Shown here piece after piece: positions 1-9,057 of a DNA stretch of 64,000 bases; within the stretch, counting starts at the first letter, position 1, and each line of letters starts with the position of its first letter. The notes beneath the pieces were generated by a model. It saw nothing but the letters and a program-made list of their open reading frames with translations, did not search any database and had not been told where the DNA came from. A program made the position numbers and the translations under genes. The DNA comes from Burkholderia sp. SRS-W-2-2016 (lineage in GTDB: Bacteria > Pseudomonadota > Gammaproteobacteria > Burkholderiales > Burkholderiaceae): NCBI RefSeq assembly GCF_001931485.1, contig NZ_MSDV01000042.1:1-64000 (forward strand), written 5' to 3'.

Positions 1-632
1 ACGTTCACGCCGAGGTCTTCGGGCTTGATCGTTTCCAGCGGCTTCTTCTTGGCCTTCATGATGTTCGGCAGCGTCACGTAACGCGGCTCGTTCAGGCGCA
101 GGTCGGTGGTGACCACAGCCGGCAGCGTCAGCGCCAGCGTTTCCGCGCCGCCGTCCACTTCGCGCGACACCGTCGCCTTACCGTCGGCAACAACAACCTT
201 CGACGCAAAAGTAGCCTGCGGCAGATTCGCGAGCGCCGCGAGCATCTGGCCGGTCTGGTTCGAGTCGTCGTCGATCGCCTGCTTGCCGAGGATCACCAGT
301 TGCGGCTGTTCCTTGTCGACCAGCGCCTTCAGCAGCTTCGCAACCGCCAGCGGCTGCAGGTCTTCATTCGATTCGATCAGGATCGCGCGGTCCGCGCCGA
401 TCGCCAGCGCGGTGCGCAGCGTTTCCTGCGCCTGCGTGACACCCGCCGACACGGCGATCACTTCAGTTGCGACGCCGGCTTCCTTCAGACGCACCGCCTC
501 TTCAACGGCGATTTCGTCGAACGGATTCATCGACATCTTGACGTTGGCAATGTCGACGCCCGTACCGTCCGATTTCACGCGGACTTTCACGTTGTAGTCG
601 ACCACTCTTTTCACTGGCACCAGAATTTTCAT
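1..632 (-). CDS. etfB: Electron transfer flavoprotein beta subunit (partial, 3' end beyond window)
   Basis: The beta chain of electron transfer flavoprotein carries electrons from acyl-CoA and other flavin dehydrogenases to ETF:ubiquinone oxidoreductase. The translation starts MKILVPVKRVVDYNVKVR at the ATG on 632-630, the standard bacterial EtfB start. It continues through an alternating Ala/Leu-rich Rossmann-like fold, with the conserved segment ILGKQAIDDDSNQTG near residues 115-130 and MKAKKKPLE near residue 195. About 210 of the usual 249 residues are visible, and the gene runs off the left edge. In this group etfA normally follows etfB directly and should lie outside the window. Family assignment is certain. 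Confidence 0.97.
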   Translation of the reverse strand, partial: MKILVPVKRVVDYNVKVRVKSDGTGVDIANVKMSMNPFDEIAVEEAVRLKEAGVATEVIAVSAGVTQAQETLRTALAIGADRAILIESNEDLQPLAVAKLLKALVDKEQPQLVILGKQAIDDDSNQTGQMLAALANLPQATFASKVVVADGKATVSREVDGGAETLALTLPAVVTTDLRLNEPRYVTLPNIMKAKKKPLETIKPEDLGVN

Positions 633-781
633 GCACACGCTCCAAAGTTACGAATACGTCAACCCGTCAAACATTATAACGACTGCCCCGATGGCAGCCT
701 TGTCGCGGGCGCATTAGCACGAGGATATCGCTCCCCAGCGGCGTGACGGCAATATCGAACGATCGTTCTATTTTAATCTCG

Positions 782-808
782 AAAAAACCCGGGCGACAAC
801 CCCGGGTT
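782..808 (-). terminator. Intrinsic terminator of metNIQ
   Basis: An 8-bp stem (AACCCGGG 786-793 with CCCGGGTT 801-808) is followed on the minus strand by a run of T (782-787). It lies 88 bp beyond the metQ stop codon and ends the minus-strand methionine transporter operon before etfB. Confidence 0.8.
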
Positions 809-895
809 CCGACTCAGACCTCTAATTCGCATCGCTGTCTGCCTGACTGTTCGATTTGCCGTCGTTTCTTGCGAGGTCCGGGCGCTGCAATCACA

Positions 896-1693
896 TCACC
901 ACGAAGTGATCACCGCTCCGCCAAATTTGCTCTCTACGAACTGCTTCACTTCCGGCGAGTGGTAGGCCGCCACCAGTTTCGCGACCCACGGCTTGTTCTT
1001 GTCGGCCTCGCGGATCGCGATCACGTTCACGTACGGGCCCTTCGGATCTTCGAGCGCGATCGCGTCCTGCTTCGGCTTGAGCCCCGCTTCCATCGCGAAG
1101 TTGGTGTTGATCGCGGCGGCGTCGACGTCGCCGAGCGAGCGCGGAATCTGCGCGGCGTCGAGTTCGACGATCTTCAGCTTGCGCGGATTCTCGACGATAT
1201 CGAGCGGCGTCGCCTTCAGGCCCGCATCGGCGCGCAACTTCAGCAGCCCCTGCTTTTGCAGCAACAGCAGCGCGCGGCCGCCGTTGGTCGGGTCGTTCGG
1301 CACCGCGATCTTGGCGCCCGGCTGCAACTCGGCGAGCGACTTCAGCTTCTTCGAATAGATCCCCATCGGATAGGTGACCGTATCGGCGATCCGGATCAGC
1401 TTGTAGCCGCGGTCCTTCACCTGCGCCTGCAGATACGGGTCGTGCTGGTAGCTGTTCGCGTCGAGGTCGCCGCCGGCGAGTGCCGCGTTCGGCTGCACGT
1501 AATCGGAAAACTCGATGATCTTGATGTTCAGGCCGTTTTTCGCGGCGACCGTCTTCACGACGTCCATGATCTGCGCGTGTGGGCCGCCGGTGACGCCCAC
1601 CTTGATCGTGTCTTCCGCGTGCGCCGCGGTAGTGGCGAACAGCGAGGCCGCGCCGAGCGCGGCGGCCAGCTTGAGAATCGAACGACGTTGCAT
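896..1693 (-). CDS. metQ: Methionine ABC transporter substrate-binding protein
   Basis: NlpA/MetQ-family periplasmic binding protein, 265 aa, which delivers methionine to MetNI. The mature part begins EDTIKVGVTGGPHAQIMDVV and keeps family landmarks such as the DANSYQHDPYLQ region (about residue 78) and AVPNDPTNGGRALLLL (about 130). The signal peptide MQRRSILKLAAALGAA has no lipobox cysteine, although most NlpA/MetQ proteins are lipoproteins. Its RRSILK core resembles a twin-arginine motif and it ends in a signal peptidase I site (AHA-E). It is the last gene of metN-metI-metQ and has its own downstream terminator. Specificity for L- or D-methionine is inferred from the operon. Confidence 0.95.
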   Translation of the reverse strand: MQRRSILKLAAALGAASLFATTAAHAEDTIKVGVTGGPHAQIMDVVKTVAAKNGLNIKIIEFSDYVQPNAALAGGDLDANSYQHDPYLQAQVKDRGYKLIRIADTVTYPMGIYSKKLKSLAELQPGAKIAVPNDPTNGGRALLLLQKQGLLKLRADAGLKATPLDIVENPRKLKIVELDAAQIPRSLGDVDAAAINTNFAMEAGLKPKQDAIALEDPKGPYVNVIAIREADKNKPWVAKLVAAYHSPEVKQFVESKFGGAVITSW

Positions 1694-1746
1694 GATGAAC
1701 CTTCCGACTTTATCGGCGGGCCGCCCTGACGGGGCCTCGCCTTTGT

Positions 1747-2400
1747 TTATTTATGGCTCAGACGACGCACGAGCCAGTCTCCAAACGACTGCACCAACTG
1801 CACGAACACGATCAGGATCAGCACGACCGCGAGCATCACTTCCGGCAAAAAGCGCTGATAGCCATAGCGGATGCCGAGGTCGCCGAGACCGCCGCCGCCG
1901 ATCGCGCCGGCCATCGCCGAATAGCCGACCAGCGACACGAACGTGATGGTCAGCCCCGCGATCACGCCCGGCAGCGATTCCGGCAACAACACCTTGAAGA
2001 CGATCTGGCTGGTGGTCGCGCCCATCGCCTGAGCCGCTTCGATCAGCCCGCGGTCCACTTCACGCAGCGCGGTCTCGACCAGACGCGCGATGAACGGCGC
2101 GGCGGCGATCGTCAGCGGCACGATCGCGGCGGCCGTGCCGATCGAGGACCCAACGACCAGCCGCGTGAACGGAATCACCGCGACCAGCAGGATGATGAAC
2201 GGCGTCGAGCGCACCGCATTGACGAGCACGCCCATCGTGCGATTGACCGCGACGTTCTCGAGCACGCCCTGACGGTCGGTCAGATACAGCAGCACGCCGA
2301 GCGGCACACCGACCACCGCGCCAATCAGTCCGGACACGCCGACCATCACCAGCGTTTCCCAGAACGACTGGACGAACATATCGAACATTTCACTCAACAT
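1747..2400 (-). CDS. metI: Methionine ABC transporter permease
   Basis: Inner-membrane permease of the MetNIQ importer, 217 aa, the normal family length. Five to six hydrophobic segments are visible. The EAA loop that docks to the ATPase is present (IEAAQAMGATTSQIVFKVLLPE, residues about 142-163). The ATG on 2400-2398 overlaps the end of metN by 11 bp (2390-2400), indicating translational coupling. metQ follows after 53 bp. Confidence 0.95.
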   Translation of the reverse strand: MLSEMFDMFVQSFWETLVMVGVSGLIGAVVGVPLGVLLYLTDRQGVLENVAVNRTMGVLVNAVRSTPFIILLVAVIPFTRLVVGSSIGTAAAIVPLTIAAAPFIARLVETALREVDRGLIEAAQAMGATTSQIVFKVLLPESLPGVIAGLTITFVSLVGYSAMAGAIGGGGLGDLGIRYGYQRFLPEVMLAVVLILIVFVQLVQSFGDWLVRRLSHK

Positions 2401-3424
2401 GCGAGAGCTCCTCTACCACCACACCCTGCTCGCGCAGAAACGTAATTGCCTGCGCGACCTTGCCCGGTTCGCCGCCCGCGAGCACCGCGAGCGAGCCGAA
2501 CGCCTGGCCCTGGATCTCGTCGATCTGGCCATGCAGGATGTTGAAATCGAGCTCGTAACGGCGGATCGTCTCCGACAGGATCGGCTGATCGACGCCCGAG
2601 CCGGTGAACGCGAGGCGCAGCAGATGGCCGTTGCCCGTCTGCAGCCGCTGCGCGACCCGCGCCTTCAGCGCCGGCGGCAATTCCTGCGCGATCACGTCGC
2701 CGATCAGCGCGCGCGTAACTTCGTGGCGCGGCTGCAAAAACACGTCGATCACCTTGCCCTGTTCGACGACGCGGCCCGCGTCGAGCACCGCGACGCGGTC
2801 GCAGACCTGCTTGATCACGTCCATCTGGTGGGTGATCAGCACGATCGTCAGGTTCAGTTCGCGGTTGATGCGCTTGAGCAGGTCGAGAATCGCGCGGGTG
2901 GTTTCCGGGTCGAGCGCGGAGGTCGCCTCGTCGGAGAGCAGCACCTTCGGCTTGCTCGCGAGCGCGCGCGCAATGCCGACACGCTGCTTCTGGCCGCCGC
3001 TGATCTGCGCCGGATAGCGGTCCTTCTGCGCCGACAGCCCGACCAGCTCGAGCAGCGGCAGCACGTTCGCCTCGATTTCGTCGCGCTTCATGCCGGCCAG
3101 TTCGAGCGGCAACGCGACGTTCTCGTACACGGTGCGCGAGGACAGCAGATTGAAGTGCTGGAAGATCATGCCGATCTCGCGCCGCGCGTCGCGCAGTTGC
3201 GCGGCGGGCAGCGTGGTCAGATCGCGGCCGTTGACGACGATATTGCCTTCGGATGGGCGCGTCAGCAGGTTGATCGTGCGCACGAGGGTGCTCTTGCCCG
3301 CGCCGCTGCGGCCGATGATGCCGAACACCTCACCCGCCGGAATCGACAGATTGACGTTGTGCAGCGCCTCGACCCAGCCCCGGGGTCCGGCAAAGCGCTG
3401 GGAGATATTGCGAATTTCGATCAT
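2390..3424 (-). CDS. metN: Methionine import ATP-binding protein
   Basis: ATPase of the methionine ABC importer, 344 aa. Walker A GRSGAGKS (about residues 38-45), signature ISGGQKQR (about 141), Walker B VLLSDEATSALD (about 163) and the His-switch VLITHQMD are all present. Residues about 265-340 form the NIL/ACT-like domain through which methionine inhibits transport. The ATG on 3424-3422 (MIEIRNISQRF) is chosen over a TTG two codons upstream because it matches the family start. First gene of the operon; the promoter should lie in 3425-3663. Confidence 0.96.
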   Translation of the reverse strand: MIEIRNISQRFAGPRGWVEALHNVNLSIPAGEVFGIIGRSGAGKSTLVRTINLLTRPSEGNIVVNGRDLTTLPAAQLRDARREIGMIFQHFNLLSSRTVYENVALPLELAGMKRDEIEANVLPLLELVGLSAQKDRYPAQISGGQKQRVGIARALASKPKVLLSDEATSALDPETTRAILDLLKRINRELNLTIVLITHQMDVIKQVCDRVAVLDAGRVVEQGKVIDVFLQPRHEVTRALIGDVIAQELPPALKARVAQRLQTGNGHLLRLAFTGSGVDQPILSETIRRYELDFNILHGQIDEIQGQAFGSLAVLAGGEPGKVAQAITFLREQGVVVEELSHVE

Positions 3425-3588
3425 GGACAAACGAAAACGGCGGAGGCTGCCGGCGAGCGTATTGCTCCCGACTAGCGGCCGCCGTTGCTTTTATTGGGAT
3501 TTGAGCCGCCATTCTACCGCAGCGCCGACATACGCTTTAATAATCAATTCCGATCTTTTCATAACCTGAAAGCATTAGAGGAGCGGTC

Positions 3589-3611
3589 GAGCACGCGAAG
3601 CTCGCGTGCTC
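3589..3611. repeat. Inverted repeat between metN and lipase gene
   Basis: Perfect 10-bp arms GAGCACGCGA (3589-3598) and TCGCGTGCTC (3602-3611) with a 3-nt loop. It has no T-run, so it is not a typical intrinsic terminator. It lies between two divergent genes and could be an operator or an RNA hairpin in the lipase leader. Function is unknown. Confidence 0.5.
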
Positions 3612-3663
3612 AACGCGGCTGCGACTATGATTCGCTGCACCGCCATCAGTCGATCCCGCCGTC

Positions 3664-4569
3664 ATGCAGACCTCCCCTAGCCACACCGTGCGCGCGAGCG
3701 CCGGCCGTCTCAAGAACGCCCCGCCGCAGCGCGAGTCGATCAGCACCGCCGACGGCGTCGAGTTGCCGCTGTATCGCTGGCGCCCGGACGGCCAGCTTCG
3801 CGCGACGGTCGCACTGCTGCACGGGCTCGCTGAGCACGCCGGCCGCTATGCGGCATTGGCCGGCCGGCTCAACGCGGCCGGCATCGAGCTGGTCGCGATC
3901 GATCTGCGCGGCCACGGCGATGCGCCCGGCAAACGCGCGTACGTACGACGCTTCGACGACTACCTGCTCGACGCGCAGGCGTTGCTCGACGCCGCCGCGC
4001 AGAGTTGCGCGCTGCTGTTTCTGATGGGGCACAGCATGGGCGGCGCGATTGCCGCGCTGTATGCGATCGAGCGCCTCGACGCGAGCGGCCGGCGCCTCGC
4101 CGGTCTGATTCTGTCGAGCCCCGCGCTCGCGCCGGGCCGCGATGTGCCGAAATGGATGCTCGCGGCGAGCCAGATAATCAGCCGCATCTACCCTTCGTTC
4201 CCGGCGATGAAGATCGACGCCGCGCTGCTGTCGCGGCTGCAACCGGTCGTGAACGCGAACCGCAACGATCCACTCGTGCATCACGGCGCGATTCCCGCGC
4301 GCACCGGCGCCGAGCTGCTGCTGGCAATGGCGCGGATCGAACGCGGCCGCGCGGACCTGCGGATGCCGCTGCTGGTGTTTCATGGCACCGAGGACAAACT
4401 CACCGAACCCGACGGCAGTCGCGCGTTCGGCGCTCATGCGGGCTCCCCGGACAAGACGCTGACGCTGCACGAAGGCAGCTATCACGAGACGATGAACGAC
4501 CTCGATCGCGACCGGGTGATCGGCGCGCTGGTCGATTGGATCGAGCGGCGCGCGGTGGGGAGAAGCTGA
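3664..4569 (+). CDS. Alpha/beta hydrolase, monoacylglycerol lipase type
   Basis: 301-aa serine hydrolase of the monoacylglycerol lipase / lysophospholipase group (Hydrolase_4 domain). The nucleophile elbow is GHSMGG (Ser at about residue 122). The oxyanion region is LLHGLAEHAGRY (about residue 52). Probable acid and histidine residues are in FHGTEDKLTEPDGSR (about 240) and the SYHETMND region (about 275). It probably hydrolyses monoacylglycerols or similar short esters in the cytoplasm, as there is no signal peptide. It is divergent from metN and convergent with the crotonase gene, with only 6 bp between stop codons. Substrate is not determinable from sequence. Confidence 0.88.
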   Translation: MQTSPSHTVRASAGRLKNAPPQRESISTADGVELPLYRWRPDGQLRATVALLHGLAEHAGRYAALAGRLNAAGIELVAIDLRGHGDAPGKRAYVRRFDDYLLDAQALLDAAAQSCALLFLMGHSMGGAIAALYAIERLDASGRRLAGLILSSPALAPGRDVPKWMLAASQIISRIYPSFPAMKIDAALLSRLQPVVNANRNDPLVHHGAIPARTGAELLLAMARIERGRADLRMPLLVFHGTEDKLTEPDGSRAFGAHAGSPDKTLTLHEGSYHETMNDLDRDRVIGALVDWIERRAVGRS

Positions 4570-4575
4570 AGCGCG

Positions 4576-5406
4576 TTACTCGCGCTTCCAGTCCGGCGCG
4601 CGTTTGTCGATGAACGCCTGCACGCCTTCGAGCGCCGAGTCGTCCATCATGTTGCAGGCCATCGTCTGTCCGGCCAGCTGGTACGCGGCCTCGATGCCCA
4701 TTTCGAGCTGGCGATAGAACAGCCCCTTGCCCGCGCTGACCGCCTCGACCGGCTTCGCGCAGATACTCGTCGCGAGCCGCGCGAGTTCGTCGTCGAGCGC
4801 ATTGGCGGGCGCGACGCGATTTACCAGACCCTGCTGCTTCGCGTCGGCCGCGTCGATGAAATCGCCGGTCAGCAGCATTTCGAGTGCCGCCTTACGCGAC
4901 AGATTGCGCGACAGCGGCACTGACGGGGTCGCGCAGAACAACCCCAGATTCACGCCCGACACCGCGAAGCGCGCGGTATCGGCGGCGACCGCGAGATCGC
5001 ACATTGCGACGAGCTGGCAACCGGCCGCGGTCGCGATCCCATGCACGCGCGCGATCACCGGCTGCGGCATCCGCTGGATCGTCAGCATCAGCTTCGTGCA
5101 GCGCGCGAATAGCTGCTGGTAGTACGCAAGCGACGGCGCCGCGCGCATCTCCTTCAGATCGTGTCCCGCGCAGAACGCCCGCCCGGCGCCCGCGATCACG
5201 ACGACCCGCGCGTCGGTTTGCGCGAGCGCGGCGAGCGTCTGCTGCAGTTCGTCGAGCAACGCCTCGGACAGCGCATTGAACGCATCGGGCCGGTTCATCG
5301 TCACGCGTACGACACCCGGCACGCGATACGCGTCGTGCTCGACCTCGACCAGCGACGCGCTGCCGGGGTTAGCGTTCGCATTGACGTTGTCAGGGCTGGC
5401 GTTCAT
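4576..5406 (-). CDS. Enoyl-CoA hydratase/isomerase family protein, ECHDC3-like
   Basis: 276-aa crotonase-fold protein. The start is the ATG on 5406-5404 (MNASPDNVNANANPG); upstream residues in the longer open frame are arginine-rich non-coding sequence. The CoA/oxyanion segment FCAGHDLKEM (about residues 80-90) resembles ECHDC3. The two acidic catalytic residues of classical enoyl-CoA hydratase are absent: the usual GCEL is GCQL (about residue 133), and the second glutamate loop reads SGVNLGLFCATP. It is therefore probably not a standard beta-oxidation hydratase and may be an isomerase, thioesterase or non-catalytic binder. The HDAC-like gene lies just upstream on the same strand (52 bp). Confidence 0.87.
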   Translation of the reverse strand: MNASPDNVNANANPGSASLVEVEHDAYRVPGVVRVTMNRPDAFNALSEALLDELQQTLAALAQTDARVVVIAGAGRAFCAGHDLKEMRAAPSLAYYQQLFARCTKLMLTIQRMPQPVIARVHGIATAAGCQLVAMCDLAVAADTARFAVSGVNLGLFCATPSVPLSRNLSRKAALEMLLTGDFIDAADAKQQGLVNRVAPANALDDELARLATSICAKPVEAVSAGKGLFYRQLEMGIEAAYQLAGQTMACNMMDDSALEGVQAFIDKRAPDWKRE

Positions 5407-5458
5407 GGCTCGTGGATTCCTCGTTGCGTTGATGTTCGGGCGCGCAAACCGCGCGGTA

Positions 5459-6382
5459 TCAGATCTCCGCCAGCGAGCGCAGATGCGCGACCACGCTGCG
5501 CCCGAGCGCCGACAGGTTGTAGCCGCCCTCCAGACAGCTGACGATGCGCCCGCGCGCATGGCGCCGCGCGACTTCGCGCATCTGGTCGGTGATCCACGCG
5601 TAGTCGTCTTCGACGAGTCCCATGTTGCCGAGATCGTCTTCGCGATGCGCGTCGAAACCGGCCGAGATGAACAGCATCTCCGGCTTGAATTCGTGCAGGC
5701 GAGGCAACCACAGCATGTCGACCGCCTCGCGCACGGCCATCCCGTTCGAGCGCGCGGACATCGGCACGTTGCACATGTTCGGCGACTGGTTGTCGGCGCC
5801 GGTGAACGGATAGAACGGGTGCTGGAAGATGCTGCACATCAGCACGCGCGGGTCGCCCGAAAACGCGGCTTCGGTGCCGTTGCCGTGATGCACGTCGAAG
5901 TCGACGATCGCGACGCGCTGCAAGCCATGCACGTCGAGCGCGTGGCGCGCGGCGATCGCGACGTTGTTGAAAAAGCAGAAGCCCATCGCGCGCGCCGGCT
6001 CCGCGTGATGGCCGGGCGGACGCACGCTGCAGAACGCGTTGTCGTAACGGCCTTCGATCACCGCGTCGGTGGCGGCCACCGCCGCGCCCGCCGCGCGCAA
6101 CGCGGCCTGCCACGTATGCGGATTCATCGTCGTGTCGGGATCGACTTCCGCGATGCCCTCGCTCGGCGCGAGGCCGCGGATGTAGTCGACGTGCGCCTGC
6201 GTATGCACGCGCAGCAACGCGGCTTCGTCGGCGAGCGGCGCGGACTCGCGCTCGAGCAGCGCGTCGATGCGGCTCGCGATCAGCTGATCCTCGATCGCCT
6301 GCAGGCGCGCCGGACATTCGGGATGCCACTGCCCCATGTCGTGCAGCAGACAGTCGGGGTGGGAATAGAAGCCTGTTGCCAT
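5459..6382 (-). CDS. Histone deacetylase family amidohydrolase (AcuC/HDAC-like)
   Basis: 307-aa arginase/deacetylase-fold zinc amidohydrolase. The catalytic His pair is in RPPGHHAEPARAMGFCFFNN (about residue 130). Zinc ligands are in VDFDVHHGNGTE (about residue 170) and SAGFDAHRED (about 250). Bacterial members deacetylate polyamines, acetyl-CoA synthetase-like proteins or other amides. The start is the ATG on 6382-6380 (MATGFYSHPDC) because family proteins begin here. It is probably co-transcribed with the crotonase. Divergent from mltB. Substrate unknown. Confidence 0.92.
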   Translation of the reverse strand: MATGFYSHPDCLLHDMGQWHPECPARLQAIEDQLIASRIDALLERESAPLADEAALLRVHTQAHVDYIRGLAPSEGIAEVDPDTTMNPHTWQAALRAAGAAVAATDAVIEGRYDNAFCSVRPPGHHAEPARAMGFCFFNNVAIAARHALDVHGLQRVAIVDFDVHHGNGTEAAFSGDPRVLMCSIFQHPFYPFTGADNQSPNMCNVPMSARSNGMAVREAVDMLWLPRLHEFKPEMLFISAGFDAHREDDLGNMGLVEDDYAWITDQMREVARRHARGRIVSCLEGGYNLSALGRSVVAHLRSLAEI

Positions 6383-6637
6383 AGTTCTGATCTGCGTCTC
6401 TTGTCGCCGGCGCATCTCGATGCGCGCGGCGTGTCTCCGTCGAACGGCGCGCCCATCGCCACCGCGATATGCAGCGCGCCCATCTTCATCAAGTTACCAC
6501 ACGATACCGCGCCGGCGGCGCTGTCGCAGATTCGGCACGGTGTTGCGAAAGGCGTCGGGTATACTGCCCCGACCCGTTGTTCGCGTTTTTCGTTGCTGCC
6601 GCTTCCCGTCCTTCACGCATCGCGCTCACTGCTCACC

Positions 6638-7906
6638 ATGACCGTCAAGCTTGCTCTGTCCGCACGATCCCCACGCACTCCGCTTCGCCTCGCCACCCTT
6701 ACCGCCTCACTGTCCGTCGCAGCGTGCCTGTTGATCGCCGCGGCGCCGGCGAGCGCCCAAAAGGTCGCGAAAAAGGCACCGGTGCAGGTCGCGCAGAGTC
6801 AGCCGCAACAGGCCGTGCCGCAAGGGCAAACGTTTGAGGAAGAGATCATTCCGCAGCGTTATGCGAACAACGCGAACGTCGATGCGTTCATCAGCGAGAT
6901 GGTCGCGCGCTACGACTTCGACGAAGCGTCGCTGCACGCGCTGTTCGCGGGCGTCAGCTATTCGGCGACCGCGGTGAAGCTGGTCACGCCGTCGCCGACG
7001 CCGTCGGTCAAGAACTGGCGCGCGTATCAGGCGCGTTTTCTCGACCCGGTGCGGGTGAATGCCGGTGTGCAGTTCTGGCGCGAGAACCAGGACACGCTGC
7101 AACGCGCGGCCCATGAGTTCGGCGTGCCGCCGGAGGTGATCGTCGGCATCATCGGCGTCGAGACGATCTACGGCCGCTATATGGGCAACTTCCGCGTGCT
7201 CGACGCGCTGACCACGCTCAGCTTCGACTATCCGAATACCGCGAATCGCGCGGACCGCCAGGCCACCTTCCGCAAGAATCTCGAAGACTATCTGGTGTGG
7301 ACGCGCGACGCGCAGATCGACCCGACCACGGTGCTCGGCTCGTACACGGGCGCGATCGGCATTCCGCAATTCCTGCCGAGCAGCATCGTGCAGTACGCGG
7401 TGAACTACGACGGCAACAAGCGCATCGATCTGCGCACCAGCGAAGCGGACGCGATCGGCAGCGTCGCGAATTATCTGCGCCAGAACGGCTGGGAAAGCGG
7501 CCGGCCGGTGGTGTGGCGGATCGGTTCGGACATCGGCAGTCTCGGCGTCGCGCAGGCGGCCGCCAACGGTCTGCCGGAGCCGCACTGGCCACTCGATCAA
7601 TTGCTGCGCGCCGGGCTCGTGCTGAACGAACCGAATGTCGATATCGCGGCGGAAGCGAGTACGCCGGTGACGGTGGTCGATCTGCCGTCGCCGGGGCGCG
7701 GCACTGAGTTCAAGCTGGGCCTGAAAAATTTCTATGTGCTGACGCGTTACAACCGCAGCTTCTTCTATGCGCTCGCGGTGTATCAGCTCGGTCAGAAAGT
7801 GAAGGCGCAGATGGAAGCGCTCGATGCGGCGAGCGCCGCGAAGGCAGCGAACAACGGCAATGCGGTGCAAGGCGCGGCTAGTCCGTCGAATTCCGCTTCG
7901 CAGTGA
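6638..7906 (+). CDS. mltB: Lytic murein transglycosylase B
   Basis: 422-aa periplasmic peptidoglycan lytic transglycosylase (GH103, SLT_2). The catalytic glutamate is in GIIGVETIYGRYMGNF (about residues 168-183). GAIGIPQFLPSS (about residue 240) is a second family motif. The start is the ATG at 6638, where a clear signal peptide begins; the same frame extends far upstream but that part is arginine-rich shadow sequence. A cysteine in LSVAACLLIA could be a lipobox, but hydrophobic residues follow it and ASA-Q looks like a signal peptidase I site, so a soluble periplasmic form is also possible. The C-terminal tail is Ala/Asn-rich. Confidence 0.95.
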   Translation: MTVKLALSARSPRTPLRLATLTASLSVAACLLIAAAPASAQKVAKKAPVQVAQSQPQQAVPQGQTFEEEIIPQRYANNANVDAFISEMVARYDFDEASLHALFAGVSYSATAVKLVTPSPTPSVKNWRAYQARFLDPVRVNAGVQFWRENQDTLQRAAHEFGVPPEVIVGIIGVETIYGRYMGNFRVLDALTTLSFDYPNTANRADRQATFRKNLEDYLVWTRDAQIDPTTVLGSYTGAIGIPQFLPSSIVQYAVNYDGNKRIDLRTSEADAIGSVANYLRQNGWESGRPVVWRIGSDIGSLGVAQAAANGLPEPHWPLDQLLRAGLVLNEPNVDIAAEASTPVTVVDLPSPGRGTEFKLGLKNFYVLTRYNRSFFYALAVYQLGQKVKAQMEALDAASAAKAANNGNAVQGAASPSNSASQ

Positions 7907-7956
7907 GTGATATGTGAGGCGCTGAAGCGCGACCCGCGCTTCGCGTTGCAAGCATG

Positions 7957-7986
7957 AAAAAAGCGCCGGCTAGACCGGCGCTTTTT
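7957..7986. terminator. Bidirectional terminator between mltB and cysM
   Basis: GC-rich stem AGCGCCGG (7962-7969) with CCGGCGCT (7975-7982), flanked by A-run and T-run on its two sides. It can stop the convergent transcripts of mltB (plus) and cysM (minus). Confidence 0.85.
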
Positions 7987-8039
7987 CTTTGGCTCGCGCA
8001 CACGCGATGGTGCACGCGAAAGTTCTACTGCGCGGTGGC

Positions 8040-8942
8040 TTACGCGGGAAACACGCCGGTGGACAGATAGCGGTCGCCGCGATCGCAGACGATGAACACG
8101 ATCGTCGCGTTCTCGACCTGACGCGCGATCCGCAGCGCGACTTCACACGCGCCGCCCGACGAAATGCCGGCGAAGATCCCCTCGACCGACGCGAGCCGCC
8201 GCGCCATCGCTTCGGCCGCGGCCTGGCTCACGTTCTCGACGCGATCGACGCGGCTGCGATCGAAAATCTTCGGCAGATACGCTTCCGGCCATTTGCGAAT
8301 GCCCGGAATACGCGAGCCCTCTTCCGGCTGCGCGCCGATGATTTCGATCTGCTGGTTCTGCGTTTTCAGATAGGTCGACACCCCCATGATCGTGCCGGTC
8401 GTGCCCATCGACGACACGAAGTGCGTGATGCGCCCTTCGGTGTCGCGCCAGATTTCGGGGCCGGTGCCTTCGATGTGCGCAGCCGGATTGTCCGGGTTCG
8501 CGAACTGGTCGAGGATGATGCCCTTGCCTTCGCGCTGCATCTGCTCGGCGAGATCGCGCGCATACTCCATGCCGCCCTTGACCGGCGTCAGCACGATTTC
8601 CGCGCCGTAAGCGGCCATGCTCTGCCGGCGCTCGACCGACAGGTCCTCCGGCATGATCAGCACCATCTTGTAGCCGCGGATCGCGGCGGCCATCGCCAGC
8701 GCGATGCCGGTGTTGCCGCTGGTCGATTCGATCAGCGTGTCGCCCGGCTTGATACGCCCGCGCGCTTCGGCCTTCTTGATCATCGACAAAGCCGGCCGGT
8801 CCTTCACCGAACCCGCGGGATTGTTGCCTTCGAGCTTCGCGAGAATCACGTTGTTGCGGCTGCGGATCTCGTCGTCGGGAAGCCGGACGAGTTGCACGAG
8901 CGGCGTGTTGCCGACCGTGTCTTCAATCGTTTTGTATGCCAT
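8040..8942 (-). CDS. cysM: Cysteine synthase B (O-acetylserine sulfhydrylase B)
   Basis: 300-aa PLP enzyme that makes cysteine (or S-sulfocysteine with thiosulfate) from O-acetylserine. The PLP lysine is in PAGSVKDRPALSMI (about residue 42). The substrate loop ESTSGNTGIALA (about residue 72) and PEDLSVERRQSM agree with CysM rather than CysK. The ATG on 8942-8940 (MAYKTIEDTVGNTPL) gives the standard length; the longer upstream frame is rejected. Monocistronic between two terminators. Confidence 0.95.
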   Translation of the reverse strand: MAYKTIEDTVGNTPLVQLVRLPDDEIRSRNNVILAKLEGNNPAGSVKDRPALSMIKKAEARGRIKPGDTLIESTSGNTGIALAMAAAIRGYKMVLIMPEDLSVERRQSMAAYGAEIVLTPVKGGMEYARDLAEQMQREGKGIILDQFANPDNPAAHIEGTGPEIWRDTEGRITHFVSSMGTTGTIMGVSTYLKTQNQQIEIIGAQPEEGSRIPGIRKWPEAYLPKIFDRSRVDRVENVSQAAAEAMARRLASVEGIFAGISSGGACEVALRIARQVENATIVFIVCDRGDRYLSTGVFPA

Positions 8943-9057
8943 GGCGGGTCTAGCGGTCGAGACGCGAAAGTGGGAATTGAATCTAACGATTCTAAACCAC
9001 GACGTCCGCCGCTGCGGTTCGGCCCTGCTGCCCGCATGGATGCAGACCGCGGCCCAC

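Noticed and set aside
3425..3663. SAM or methionine riboswitch before metN
   Set aside because: The leader is short and shows no SAM-I/II core; only the 3589 hairpin is seen, and it is nearer the divergent gene.
5276..6637. Upstream extension of the mltB frame
   Set aside because: It runs through the crotonase and deacetylase genes in antisense, and the signal peptide starts at 6638.
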